A stretch of DNA of 12,104 bases from contig JWZX01001441.1 of the NCBI GenBank assembly GCA_001275005.1, forward strand, positions 1 to 12,104, read 5' to 3'. Within the stretch, counting starts at the first letter, position 1. Each line of letters opens with the position of its first letter. A program made the position numbers and the translations under genes. The notes beneath the pieces were generated by a model. The model was given only the letters and a program-made list of their open reading frames with translations, was not told the DNA's origin and made no database searches. Of the stretch, positions 1 to 7,826 are shown piece after piece. The DNA comes from Chrysochromulina tobinii. Lineage: Eukaryota > Haptophyta > Prymnesiales > Chrysochromulinaceae.

Positions 1-657
1 CTCCTCATCGGCGTAATGCAGCAACAAAAGCTCCAATGGGGCCCGCTGTGCCCGCGACAGCATTGTCCGACAGCATGGAAAAACGTTTCTTCAAGACTGC
101 TTTACAGCATTGGTTAGATTTCGACACCCAAGACACCGGACCGGCGTACATACGGATTCCGTCTGCACTAGCTCGAGGACCCCTGGACCCCCTTATCACA
201 GCCATTCTCGATCAGGGCCGAATCTTGATGCGAAGAGCGTCGTCGTAGTCGCCCGCCCGTCCCTTGACCAACTTTGGTAGTGTGGGTTGAAAGGGCGGTC
301 GACGCCCAGGGTGCCTTTGCCCTTGCAGCCCAGGATCTTGATCCGGTAGCGCTCCTCGGTGTTGCCAAAGGCATAGACGATAGAGGTGGCCGAGGACGTC
401 GGCGACCGTGCCTCCGTGCCCCGCCGTGCATCACCGATCCTCGGCCCATGCCGGGCGGCTTTCGTTTTGGTGAGCGGCGCGACCACCTTGTATTCCTGGC
501 ACACCGCCCGTGGTATCATCACCCTCGAGCTCAGCGCACAGCGCTCAGCGGGGCATGGCGGGGTAACACGTTGGGCGGGGTGTGCACATGCTCAGAGTCA
601 AGCTCGAGGAAGTTTGCGGTAACTTTTAAGTTTAAACTTGTAGCCGGTTTTAGCACC
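1..657. other. Left-edge region without a confident gene
   Basis: This stretch lies downstream of the 1130-residue gene and holds no frame I can assign. Two weak candidates overlap each other on opposite strands. A plus-strand frame is open from the left edge (about position 3) to a stop at 246-248 and could be the end of a gene outside the window. A minus-strand frame (196-519) is listed separately. Neither resembles a family I recognise. The 120 bases just after the stop at 658 (about 540-657) presumably hold the 3' UTR of the minus-strand gene. No tRNA or mobile-element ends were seen. Confidence 0.5.
196..519 (-). CDS. Weak candidate ORF or exon, unknown product
   Basis: This is a 107-codon frame starting at the ATG at 519 and ending at the stop at 196-198. 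I do not recognise the product. The middle part (around SIVYAFGNTEERYRIKILG, then GCKGKGTLGVDRPFNP) reads like ordinary protein, with mixed hydrophobic and charged residues. The N-terminal third is Arg/Ala/Thr-rich, as expected from random GC-rich sequence. It could be an exon, a decayed gene fragment or chance. It shares its frame with the upstream 1130-residue gene but is separated from it by the stop at 658 and at least one more stop, so it is not an extension of that gene. Confidence 0.18.
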   Translation of the reverse strand: MIPRAVCQEYKVVAPLTKTKAARHGPRIGDARRGTEARSPTSSATSIVYAFGNTEERYRIKILGCKGKGTLGVDRPFNPHYQSWSRDGRATTTTLFASRFGPDREWL

Positions 658-3600
658 CTAATGGCCACCTCCTGATTTGGTTGCTTTGCGCCCGCCGCCG
701 CCTCCAGCGGGCGCGTTGTGCGTGCGTACTTGGCTGACACTCTTGCCGGCCGCCTTGGATCGCTCGCTGAGAGCACCGCTTGTGCCCGAGCCCTTTTCGT
801 GCCCGTGCCGCGCGCCCTTGGCAGCAGCGGCGGCACTGGTCGCCTCTGGCGGCACGGGTGCGGGCTTGTTGCCGGCCGCGTGTCGGAGGGCCTCGGCCTC
901 ATCGACGACGAGCCCCCCTGCACGGTCGAGCCGCGTCGGATTGAGGCCACGCCCAATGAGAGGCTGCTTGACACGCTCGACGGCACGCGTCGCCGGGCTG
1001 AAAGAGACACGCGATCGGTGCGACGAGGCTGCCGAGCGGTGCGATGGGTCTGGCGCCCCCATAGGCAAGGCCCAGCCATCATCGCGTCGCCGGATCGGCG
1101 GTAAGCCGTCGTCCTTGCCGATGCCAGTGGCGGCGGCCGTGGTGGCCACCGGCGTGGTCTCAGTAGCTCGGTGGTGCCACTCGTCAAGCACCTCGTCCTC
1201 GCGCCCGTGTGATTTGTGCATACCCATTTGATCCAGCAGCGCGCGCAACGGTGGGCTGTGATTGCGCGGCTGCTCGGTTGTCTCGCCGCCCTCGTGCCTA
1301 GCCTTGCTGGTACCCTTGCTGGTACCCTTGCTGGTACCCTTGCCGGTACCCTCGGGCAGCGGGATGCGCAGCTGCTCGCGCTGGGTCCCCACGGGCGTGG
1401 CCTGGTAGATGGCGTCGAGTTCGTCGTATGCCGCAAAGAGGTCGCGTGCGTCGAGGGCCCGCTGCTCGTCATGCATGAACTCAGCAATCGCCTCGCGCTG
1501 CTCGCGCGAGAGATCACCGTCATCGTGCAGCCACGACTCGCGGCTCGAGGCTGAGTGCGACGGGCTGGTAAGCGCGTCGGGATCGACGCTCAGCTCTTCG
1601 TCGTTTGCGCGACGCTCGGGCGAGGCTCCGCTCCGCTCGGGCGAGGGGCCGCGCTGATCGCGCGACGCGCCGCGCCCTCTCCCGTCGAGGGATGCGCCAC
1701 CCCCGCGCTGGCGCGGTGCCTGTGCCTGCGCTGGCAGCGGCGGCGACGGCTGCCCGCGTGTGCCTCCGCCTGGATGCAACGAGGAGAGGTCAGCGAGGCT
1801 CGCATAATTCTCCTCGAGCGACGCCCGGCGTAGCAGGTGGGGCTCCGGACGGCGCAGCAAATCTGCATCGAGCCAGCCGCTTGTGCCGGCGGCGGACGGG
1901 CCCACCCCACGAGGCGGTGAGGGCCTGCGATTGGGCGGGATTTGCAGCTTCATCGTGAGCACCGCCCGTACATTGTCCATACTATTTGCGTCGCTGGCCG
2001 CGGGTTGTAGGCCGCTCAGCCCCGTAGTGAACCGGTCGGTCGGTCTCTGGCTGAATAGGCCGGAGGTGTACTCTGTGTCAGCCTCGCTCGAGCGCCAGCT
2101 GTAAGCGACGGCCGAAGGCTCCCGCATCGCCGCTGCGAGGGCCGCGCGAATTCCAGGCGAGCTCGAGAGCGCCCCCGCCAAGCAGCCGGACGAAGGCGCA
2201 CCCACTGGCAGCCAACCTTTGGCGCCAAGGCGGTCCATGAGACTCTCGGTGCGGCTCGGGCCGCCCCCACTGCCGTCCGGGCTCGTGCTGGGCACTGGGT
2301 GCGCCGGCGAGCCGGGACGATCGCCGCCGCCGCCACCGCCACCGCCATTGTGGCTGCTGCCTGCCGTTGAACTGGCGCCGGTGGGGCGGATGCCGGTGCT
2401 GCGGCTGCGCCCCCGGCTCACCTGCGAGGTTGTGACTTCCTTGTGCTCCTTCTCCATGTCCTTCACGGCCTTGGCCGCCTTTTGCTCCTTTTCCATGTCC
2501 TTAACGGCCTTCACCTTCACGGCTGTGATGGCCGCCTTGACCTTTTCCGCATCGCGCTTCTTCTCGAGCGCCTCCTCGGCGGCCGCGCCGCTGCTACCAC
2601 TGATTCCACCACCGACAGCACTGCCGCCAGCGCCTCCGGCACCTCCGCTACCGCGCACTGTGCTGCCCTGCGCTGCTTTCTTTCGCGGCGCATCCTGGGC
2701 CGATGCACTGCGCGCGCCTGCGGGCACCAGGAAGGCCGATGCACCACTCGCTCCACTAGCGCTCCCCGCGGCGCCGCCAGCGTTGCCGGCACTGCTAAAG
2801 CCTACGTTGCCGCGGGCACCGCCTCGCTCCCTGTCGGGGCAGCCTGACGCGACGGTGGGGTCCCGCGCGCCGCCAGTCGGTGGGGCGAGGCTGCCAGCCT
2901 CGAGGCGCGTAAGCTCGCCCATCACGAGCTCGCGCTCCATCGCCAGTCCCGCAAGGCTCTGAGGGGCAGTGCGCAGCAGCTTTGAGCCCTCCCCGAGCGC
3001 CGCGCGCGCCGCCTCCACAGCCAGGCCATAGCGAACCATGAGTGGCTTGCGCTCGAGCATCGAATACTTGAGCGGCGGCGCTTCAAGCAGCCCGAGCCGT
3101 TTGCGCAGCGCCGAGGCGGTCAGCGACGCGCCGCCGAAGAAAATGGTCGCGGCGTCGAGCGGGTCGCAGCCGAGAGGACAGATGGACTCGAGTGCCTCTA
3201 TCGCGCGCGCCGCGTGCTCCATCGGCGCTTCCTTCGAGAGCCGTGACGCAGCAGGTGGCTCGTGCCCAGCCAACGGCGACGACGATAGCGTCGATCGCTG
3301 GAGTTGAGGTTCTGGCCTGTGTGATGCCACTGGCGACGAGGCCCGCGACGAGGTCGAGCCCGGCTGCTGCTCGGGCTGCGGTTGATCAGGCAGCTCCTCC
3401 TCTTGCTGCTGACGCTGCTGACGCTGCTGCAGCTCCTTGCGCTCACGCACGGCGGCACGTACATCGGCGAGCGCAGCGGCGCGGGCTTGCGGCCGCGAGG
3501 CACTGGCGGCCGAGGCTGCCTGTCCCGGACCGGCCACAAGTGGACGCGCTGCAGCAGGTCGTGGTCCGCCACCCAGGCCACGCCGACGCGAAAGGCCGTC

Positions 3601-4050
3601 GCCTGATTGCGACGCACCTTCTATTGACGAGAGCCGTTCAGCCAGCGCGGCATAGATGGGCGCACTCGTGCCAACTCTTTGCAGCGCGTCTCGCGACCGA
3701 CTCACAGGCCGCGACCTCCAGCCGAGATTCGCCGTCGTCTGCGAAGCCGCCGTCGCCTGCGAAGCTACCGTCGCTTGCGAAGCAACTGTACCATCAGCTG
3801 GTCGCTGGGGTGCTGACGGCTTGGCTGGTCGGCCGCGTGGCGGCGGCGGCGGGTTACTGCTGCTTCCACCACCGCCACCTTGACTACTGTTGCCACACGC
3901 TCGCTCCATGGCTCGCTCCTTCTCTGCCTCTATTCTGGCCTGCTTGCGCACCTTGCGCATGTGAGCATGCCATGCGGAAGTGTGCGTACTCACTATGTCG
4001 GAGGTGAGCGCCGAGCGGTCCGATGCGCCACCGGCCTGGCTGTCGTCCAT
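658..4050 (-). CDS. Large, mostly disordered protein of unknown function (1130 aa)
   Basis: I do not recognise this protein. It is an uninterrupted 1130-codon frame from the ATG at 4050, with a stop at 658-660. Most of it is rich in Ser, Gly, Ala, Pro and Arg and is likely disordered. Residues 31-53 form a basic, helix-prone stretch (MRKVRKQARIEAEKERAMER). Residues 87-104 repeat a VASQAT-like unit, and about 207-217 are Gln-rich. Residues about 277-385 form the only long compact-looking island (IEALESICPLGCDPLDAATI, then a helical segment rich in Leu and Ala). Residues about 491-547 are a charged Lys/Glu helix containing a repeat of KAVKDMEKE. Residues about 844-895 look helical (REQREAIAEFMHDEQRALDA), followed by four GT(S/G)K units at 901-916. 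No signal peptide or membrane span is visible. The length, the internal repeats and the single island support a real gene. A scaffold or regulatory role is only a guess. The first two upstream ATGs are out of frame. Confidence 0.72.
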   Translation of the reverse strand: MDDSQAGGASDRSALTSDIVSTHTSAWHAHMRKVRKQARIEAEKERAMERACGNSSQGGGGGSSSNPPPPPRGRPAKPSAPQRPADGTVASQATVASQATAASQTTANLGWRSRPVSRSRDALQRVGTSAPIYAALAERLSSIEGASQSGDGLSRRRGLGGGPRPAAARPLVAGPGQAASAASASRPQARAAALADVRAAVRERKELQQRQQRQQQEEELPDQPQPEQQPGSTSSRASSPVASHRPEPQLQRSTLSSSPLAGHEPPAASRLSKEAPMEHAARAIEALESICPLGCDPLDAATIFFGGASLTASALRKRLGLLEAPPLKYSMLERKPLMVRYGLAVEAARAALGEGSKLLRTAPQSLAGLAMERELVMGELTRLEAGSLAPPTGGARDPTVASGCPDRERGGARGNVGFSSAGNAGGAAGSASGASGASAFLVPAGARSASAQDAPRKKAAQGSTVRGSGGAGGAGGSAVGGGISGSSGAAAEEALEKKRDAEKVKAAITAVKVKAVKDMEKEQKAAKAVKDMEKEHKEVTTSQVSRGRSRSTGIRPTGASSTAGSSHNGGGGGGGGDRPGSPAHPVPSTSPDGSGGGPSRTESLMDRLGAKGWLPVGAPSSGCLAGALSSSPGIRAALAAAMREPSAVAYSWRSSEADTEYTSGLFSQRPTDRFTTGLSGLQPAASDANSMDNVRAVLTMKLQIPPNRRPSPPRGVGPSAAGTSGWLDADLLRRPEPHLLRRASLEENYASLADLSSLHPGGGTRGQPSPPLPAQAQAPRQRGGGASLDGRGRGASRDQRGPSPERSGASPERRANDEELSVDPDALTSPSHSASSRESWLHDDGDLSREQREAIAEFMHDEQRALDARDLFAAYDELDAIYQATPVGTQREQLRIPLPEGTGKGTSKGTSKGTSKARHEGGETTEQPRNHSPPLRALLDQMGMHKSHGREDEVLDEWHHRATETTPVATTAAATGIGKDDGLPPIRRRDDGWALPMGAPDPSHRSAASSHRSRVSFSPATRAVERVKQPLIGRGLNPTRLDRAGGLVVDEAEALRHAAGNKPAPVPPEATSAAAAAKGARHGHEKGSGTSGALSERSKAAGKSVSQVRTHNAPAGGGGGRKATKSGGGH
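1302..1349 (-). repeat. 12-bp tandem repeat, 4 copies, coding for GT(S/G)K
   Basis: Four head-to-tail copies of the plus-strand unit ccttgctggtac lie at 1302, 1314, 1326 and 1338; the last differs by one base (ccttgccggtac). The unit length is a multiple of three, so copy-number change keeps frame. On the minus strand it encodes GTGK followed by three GTSK units, residues 901-916 of the 1130-residue protein. Confidence 0.95.
2444..2511 (-). repeat. 39-bp-period imperfect direct repeat within the coding sequence
   Basis: A block of about 29 bases beginning tgctcctt at 2444 recurs at 2483 with a few substitutions (both contain ccatgtcctt, followed by a near-identical cggcctt). The 39-base offset equals 13 residues. 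It yields two copies of KAVKDMEKE in the Lys/Glu-rich helix of the 1130-residue protein, consistent with a segmental duplication that kept frame. Confidence 0.85.
3403..3432 (-). repeat. CTG-rich microsatellite-like tract coding for Gln/Arg
   Basis: Interrupted CTG/ACG triplets on the plus strand encode a Gln-rich run with interspersed Arg (QRQQRQQQ) near residues 207-217 of the large protein. Such tracts are prone to slippage. Confidence 0.75.
3741..3792 (-). repeat. 18-bp tandem repeat, about 3 copies, coding for VASQAT
   Basis: Units starting gcgaagc lie at 3741, 3759 and 3777 (the last incomplete), diverged at a few positions. The 18-base period adds six residues per copy and gives the VASQAT / AASQTT series at residues 87-104 of the large protein. 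Confidence 0.9.
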
Positions 4051-4127
4051 GTAAGGTCCTTTCCTTTCGTTTGAGGTGGTTTCATCCTGTTTCGCGTTGC
4101 GCGTTGCAGCGGTACTTCACACGTCAT
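3993..4127 (-). other. Possible upstream ORF overlapping the start of the large gene
   Basis: Two ATGs in one frame (starting at 4127 and 4085) precede the ATG at 4050 of the 1130-residue gene. Both are out of frame with it, and the shared frame stops at 3993-3995 inside the gene. If the transcript begins upstream of 4127 this would reduce translation of the main frame. The transcription start is unknown, and the main ATG has a T at -3 but a G at +4, so its context is only moderate. Confidence 0.25.
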
Positions 4128-4806
4128 CTGGATTGTGGGACGGGCAGACCGCACGCGTGCGCGCGCAGCCATGCACCTCGCACGGCACGCCGAGTCGCCG
4201 ACTTACCGCGTACCTATGCGCTAGAATCTGTCTGGCGACCCGGCGACGAACGCTGCGGCGGCGTCGCAACCCCGCCGAGGCCGCCAAGAAACGAACGGAC
4301 GATTTTGATCACCAAGATTGGGAAGAGAGTCCGTAACGGCTGGTCCCAAGATGGAAAAAATGCGAGCGAAAATTTCGTCAAAAGGGTTTGAGAAGATTCC
4401 TGTTGGTGCGGATCGGGAGGACGAGAGTGCCGTCGAAGTGGATCGCAAGAACCTCCGAAAAGCGACCATCCAAGATGAACGCCGTGCTCGAGCGAGGCTT
4501 GTCGCTCGAGGTCGAGGACAACCTCGAGGCAACCTTGACTCTCGAATCCAGTCGGTGGCGCGGTCGAAGCATCGGCTTTGGAATGGAGCGGTGCCTATCC
4601 GAAGATTGTATGACCGTTTCGATGAGGTTCACTGCATCTGAGATGGACTTGGTGGGCATGGGCCTGTCACGTATCCCGGTCAGCCCGTCACGCCAAAAAG
4701 TACGCGCACCGTAGAATAATTCCTGGATGTATTGTCCCTCATCGCTGACCTCTCCTCTTGATCAATCTCGCCCTCGCGCGCACAGGATCCTTCGTGCGTA
4801 ACCACC
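4051..4806. other. Divergent intergenic region between the large gene and the lipase gene
   Basis: These 756 bases separate two genes that point away from each other, so they should contain both promoters. The stretch from about 4300 to 4720 is visibly less GC-rich than the flanking genes. It has overlapping open frames on both strands (for example plus 4388-4714 and minus 4378-4659), none resembling a known family. Openness in several frames at once argues against any one being coding. I saw no clear TATA box. A 9-bp hairpin is listed separately. Confidence 0.6.
4487..4510. repeat. 9-bp perfect inverted repeat with 6-nt loop
   Basis: The arms ctcgagcga (4487-4495) and tcgctcgag (4502-4510) are exact reverse complements around the loop ggcttg. 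Each arm contains the palindrome ctcgag, and another ctcgag follows at 4520. It lies about 300 bases upstream of the lipase ATG in the divergent promoter region. It could be a protein-binding site, an RNA hairpin or coincidence. Confidence 0.7.
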
Positions 4807-6387
4807 ATGAAGCATGAGGTTCACCGTGTCTTCAAGATGCGCGTCGGATCCCTGCAGACTCTGCGCAGGAAGGGCGCTCGCACGGCCACCTTCTTTTCCG
4901 TGATCATGTGGCTGATCTCCACTGGAGCTGTTGCCGCGCTCGCAGTATACGCTGTACCGCGTTTCTTCCACCATCAGAGTCTGCTTTCAGCATCAACGGC
5001 GGCGCCGCGTGCGGCTGTGCTCAACCGTGCCGCGGTCTGGGAAGGCTTGCCCCCCCACGAGACGTTTAAGAAGCTGACTTTCAATGCGTTCGTCGGTGGC
5101 GCACTCTTTGACCCGAGAGTGCTCCGAGGGTGCGTGGACATGGCGAGCGAGACCATTGAGGCGCTGCGGATGCAGTGTGCGCCCCTCTCGAGCGAGGCCG
5201 ATTGCCTGCGTGCGCACGCGGTGCCGAACATGCCCATCGCCGCGGTTGGCCTCGCAAGTGCCGTCGCCAGCGTGCTCACCACGAAGCCGGTCGAGCTTCT
5301 GACGGAGTCCGAGGTCGCGCTGCTCGCGCAGTACGTGGGGCTTGCTGGCGGCATGCACGGCGAGGCCACCTCCGAGAGCAGCGCGAGCGAGTTCGCCGCG
5401 GTGAGGGCGCATTCGCACGCGACGGATGAGCTGGACGTATCCCAGGCGCTGCTCTCGGCGCGGCTCTGCGGCTCGACCTACTTTAGCTGCGACATGACAG
5501 ATGCGTGGGAGGTGACCGCGCGCCTCGAGGAGGAGTGCGAGGCTGCCGGGCTGCGCCTGATACGCGAGCTTCACGGCGGGGCGGACGAGTACGCGTTCGT
5601 GGCGCAGGAGCCGAGCGGCCGCGTCTCTGTGGTATTTCGCGGGAGCTGCACGCTCAAGAACGTGCTCACCGACATCGACATGGTGCGCGGCCACTACGCC
5701 GAGAAGGAGACCGCGTCGGAGCTCCTCGCGCGGGCGACGGGGATGCCCCTGAAAGAGCTCGCCGGAGGGCCGATGACGCTGCACCGAGGCTTCGTCGAGG
5801 CGTACCTGGCGCTCCGCGAGGATCTCCTCGAGACGCTCGGCGACCTCGCGGCGCAGTTCTCTCCTCGCGGCGAGGAGCTGCTCGAGGTGCACGTGACAGG
5901 GCATTCGATGGGAGGGGCAATGGCGATGCTCGCGGCGCTGGAGCTCGACCACCGACGGCAGCACCACGGGCTCGGGGTTGCCAGGCCGCAGACGTATACC
6001 TTCGCCGCGCCGCGCCTCGGTGACAAGCTGTTCGCCGACCTGTTCACACGCACCTTCCCCGAGCCAGCGGACCACTGGGCACTCCAGGCGCCATCGGATG
6101 CCGTGCCGCACCTGCCATTCGCCGCGTGGGGCTTCCGTCACCCTTCGGGGGTCGCCAAGCTCGGAGGGAGCCCGAGCTTCAACAGCACACCGGAAGGGCG
6201 AACTCGAGCGGCATCAGCGGTGCGTGCGGCGCTGCGCCGCTCGACCGACGCAGGCGACAGTGTGCATGCGCTGCGACCAAAGGACGGCGACATGCGGAAT
6301 TGGGCGTTCTGCCACGACCTGAACGAGTATGTCCATCACCTGCGCGCCATGGTCGGCGATGTCACTAAGGACGAATTCCAGCCGTAA
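4807..6387 (+). CDS. Membrane-anchored class 3 lipase (alpha/beta hydrolase)
   Basis: This 526-residue protein belongs to the fungal-type class 3 lipases (Lipase_3), which hydrolyse acylglycerols or polar lipids. The nucleophile elbow GHSMGG places the catalytic Ser at residue 367. The strand before the oxyanion hole is VVFRGS (275-280). The likely catalytic Asp is 431 in SDAVPHLPF and the likely His is 503 in CHDLNEYV, in the order expected of the family. Residues about 27-50 form one hydrophobic span preceded by a basic stretch (RRKGAR), which suggests a signal anchor with the catalytic domain on the lumenal or outer side. Residues about 60-215 come before the core and match nothing I know. 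The start ATG has A at -3 (accaccATG), a good eukaryotic context. No introns are needed, and codon use is strongly G/C-ending. Substrate and compartment cannot be read from the sequence. Family assignment is firm; the exact Asp and His are inferred from family order. Confidence 0.92.
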   Translation: MKHEVHRVFKMRVGSLQTLRRKGARTATFFSVIMWLISTGAVAALAVYAVPRFFHHQSLLSASTAAPRAAVLNRAAVWEGLPPHETFKKLTFNAFVGGALFDPRVLRGCVDMASETIEALRMQCAPLSSEADCLRAHAVPNMPIAAVGLASAVASVLTTKPVELLTESEVALLAQYVGLAGGMHGEATSESSASEFAAVRAHSHATDELDVSQALLSARLCGSTYFSCDMTDAWEVTARLEEECEAAGLRLIRELHGGADEYAFVAQEPSGRVSVVFRGSCTLKNVLTDIDMVRGHYAEKETASELLARATGMPLKELAGGPMTLHRGFVEAYLALREDLLETLGDLAAQFSPRGEELLEVHVTGHSMGGAMAMLAALELDHRRQHHGLGVARPQTYTFAAPRLGDKLFADLFTRTFPEPADHWALQAPSDAVPHLPFAAWGFRHPSGVAKLGGSPSFNSTPEGRTRAASAVRAALRRSTDAGDSVHALRPKDGDMRNWAFCHDLNEYVHHLRAMVGDVTKDEFQP

Positions 6388-7013
6388 CTCCAATGTGAGG
6401 CGTGATTGGGTGGAGAACAAGGGCGACAACACGGGCGATGACGAGGTCGAATGTGGCATCATTGTACATTAGTTGGCGAGTCCGCGGTGGGGCAGGCACG
6501 GCGAACTAGCATGGAGAGATGTGAGCGAGTTTGCGATAGAGGTGCCTCGGCCGCAGCCGCTGGAGTGCCAGCGCCGGCCCGCAGCCGCGCAGTGAGTACA
6601 AGTAAGTAAGTACCGAACGCCCGGCCTGGTGGCAACGACCCACGTGGCGCGACGGGGGGTAGCCGCGCACACTGAGACAGATGAGATACGGACTGGACTG
6701 TAGACATGCGGTGGTTCTGAATCATGCGGATTGCTTTTGGAAAAAGCAGACGGAGCGACCACAGATTCCGACGTCTGAGAGCGGGTCCCGGTGGGAACGC
6801 GATCTCGGGAAATCTCTCGAGACTCGACACTCGTACGACCTTCGATATGGCGTCACACATGGAGGAGATGTGTGTCTTGTGTGTACGGCCTTGTGTGGGC
6901 CACGCCTCCGTTCTTTCGATAGCGGCTCCCCGTGCTTGGGGGTCCATGCGCGTTGTGTTGAGCGTCTAGTTGTCGAGCCAATGAGCATTGCAAGCCAGGG
7001 CCAGCAATAACAC
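6388..7013. other. Intergenic region between the lipase and MED31 genes
   Basis: This stretch should hold the lipase 3' UTR and the MED31 promoter and 5' UTR. It contains a short tandem AGTA run (around 6600-6612) and a small hairpin (tgctttt at 6732-6738, aaaagca at 6742-6748). A 162-codon minus-strand frame (6459-6947) crosses it, but its product resembles no family and its composition looks random, so I do not call it a gene. No TATA box was evident. Confidence 0.55.
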
Positions 7014-7424
7014 ATGAGCGCTGAGCGCAGCGCGACACCAAACGACTTGCCAATGGAGAGCGTAGCCGAGGCCAAGCTACGATTCGAGGCTGAACTTGAA
7101 TTCGTGCAGGCACTTGCCAACCCCGAGTACCTCCATTATCTCGCGCAGAACCGCTTCTTTGACGACCCACGATTCGTGGACTACATTGAGTATCTGCAAT
7201 ATTGGCGGGATGTACCCTACTGCTTGCACATTGTGTTTCCACACTGCTTGCGTGTTCTTGAGCTGCTGCAAAGTGAGCGCTTTGTGGCTGCTCTCAAACG
7301 TGCCGACTTTAAGGAAATGCTACACAAACAACAATATTGGCATTGGCTCATGCGAGCTGATGTGCGTCGCTCTGCTCCTATAGAGGGTGCCCCTCAGCCA
7401 CCCGCACGTAATATGGCGCAATAG
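7014..7424 (+). CDS. MED31: Mediator complex subunit 31 (Soh1 family)
   Basis: MED31 is a small subunit of the middle module of Mediator, the nuclear complex that links transcription factors to RNA polymerase II. The 136-residue product contains the whole conserved domain at about residues 22-113. Family landmarks are visible: FEAELEFVQALANPEYLHYL, then FFDDPRFVDYIEYLQYW, the PYCLHIVFPHCLRVLELLQ stretch, and the ending QQYWHWL. The size matches animal and yeast homologues closely. The N-terminal 20 residues and the Pro-rich C-terminus are variable, as usual for the family. The gene has no introns here. An in-frame stop lies upstream, and the first ATG (7014) is used; a second Met at residue 14 would also keep the whole domain. 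Codon use is less G/C-biased than in the lipase: by hand count, 32 of 56 codons in residues 47-102 end in G or C, against 38 of 40 in lipase residues 276-315. Confidence 0.96.
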   Translation: MSAERSATPNDLPMESVAEAKLRFEAELEFVQALANPEYLHYLAQNRFFDDPRFVDYIEYLQYWRDVPYCLHIVFPHCLRVLELLQSERFVAALKRADFKEMLHKQQYWHWLMRADVRRSAPIEGAPQPPARNMAQ

Positions 7425-7826
7425 CGTGTGAATGCGTATTAGCTTCAGTTTGTCCTGGAATCCAGCAAGAAACTGATAACGATTCATGACAAACGCACAT
7501 CCGGACACGCGAGGCTCCGGACCGGCGCGAGGCCCAGCGCCCACGCAGGCCGCGGGTTCACGTTCACGTTATTTTGCCATCTCGGCAAGACGCACGACTA
7601 CAGGTCCCGTGGAGACACAACGTGGAGGGCGCGAGGGGTCGCAGGCCGCGGGTGACGGTTGCGGATACCCGCACCAGGGGTTGACAGCGCATCGGCGTGC
7701 AACCGCTATGAATACGCCCCCGACCCTCCACATAGGTTGGCGCACATACGTCCACGCGGACCGGATGTGCTTGTGTGCCTGCTAACGCCGGGCCGGCGCC
7801 TTTCCTACCCCTGTTGCGCAGCTATG
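7425..7826. other. Convergent intergenic region between MED31 and the MTHFR-like gene
   Basis: These 402 bases separate the 3' ends of two converging genes and should contain both 3' UTRs and polyadenylation sites. The 14-mer cgcaggccgcgggt occurs twice, at 7544-7557 and 7640-7653. A 99-codon plus-strand frame (7486-7785) looks random and is not called. I recognise no tRNA, snoRNA or canonical AATAAA signal. Confidence 0.55.

Noticed and set aside
531-1523. 330-codon minus-strand frame overlapping the 3' part of the large gene
   Set aside because: The product is Arg/Ser/Thr/Pro-rich and looks like an out-of-frame reading of GC-rich coding sequence. Its repeats read better in the 1130-codon frame.
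2219-2962. 247-codon plus-strand frame with hydrophobic stretches
   Set aside because: The apparent hydrophobic runs come from antisense Lys/Glu and Gly/Ala codons of the large gene.
3192-4007. 271-codon plus-strand frame opposite the large gene
   Set aside because: Its composition mirrors the antisense of Ser/Ala-rich codons, with no motif; the minus-strand frame is longer and has repeat structure.
4318-4714. Overlapping plus and minus frames of about 90-110 codons in the divergent region
   Set aside because: Several frames on both strands are open at once and none resembles a known protein, so none can be preferred as a gene.
4993-6141. 382-codon minus-strand frame opposite the lipase
   Set aside because: It is antisense to a well-supported lipase. 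Its Arg/Glu/Val-rich product has no family features, and strong G/C-ending codons routinely open the opposite strand.
6597-6612. AGTA tandem run as a satellite or telomere-like repeat
   Set aside because: It has only about three to four units and no further copies nearby.
6459-6947. 162-codon minus-strand frame between the lipase and MED31
   Set aside because: No recognisable domain, random-looking composition, and several overlapping frames are open in the same stretch.
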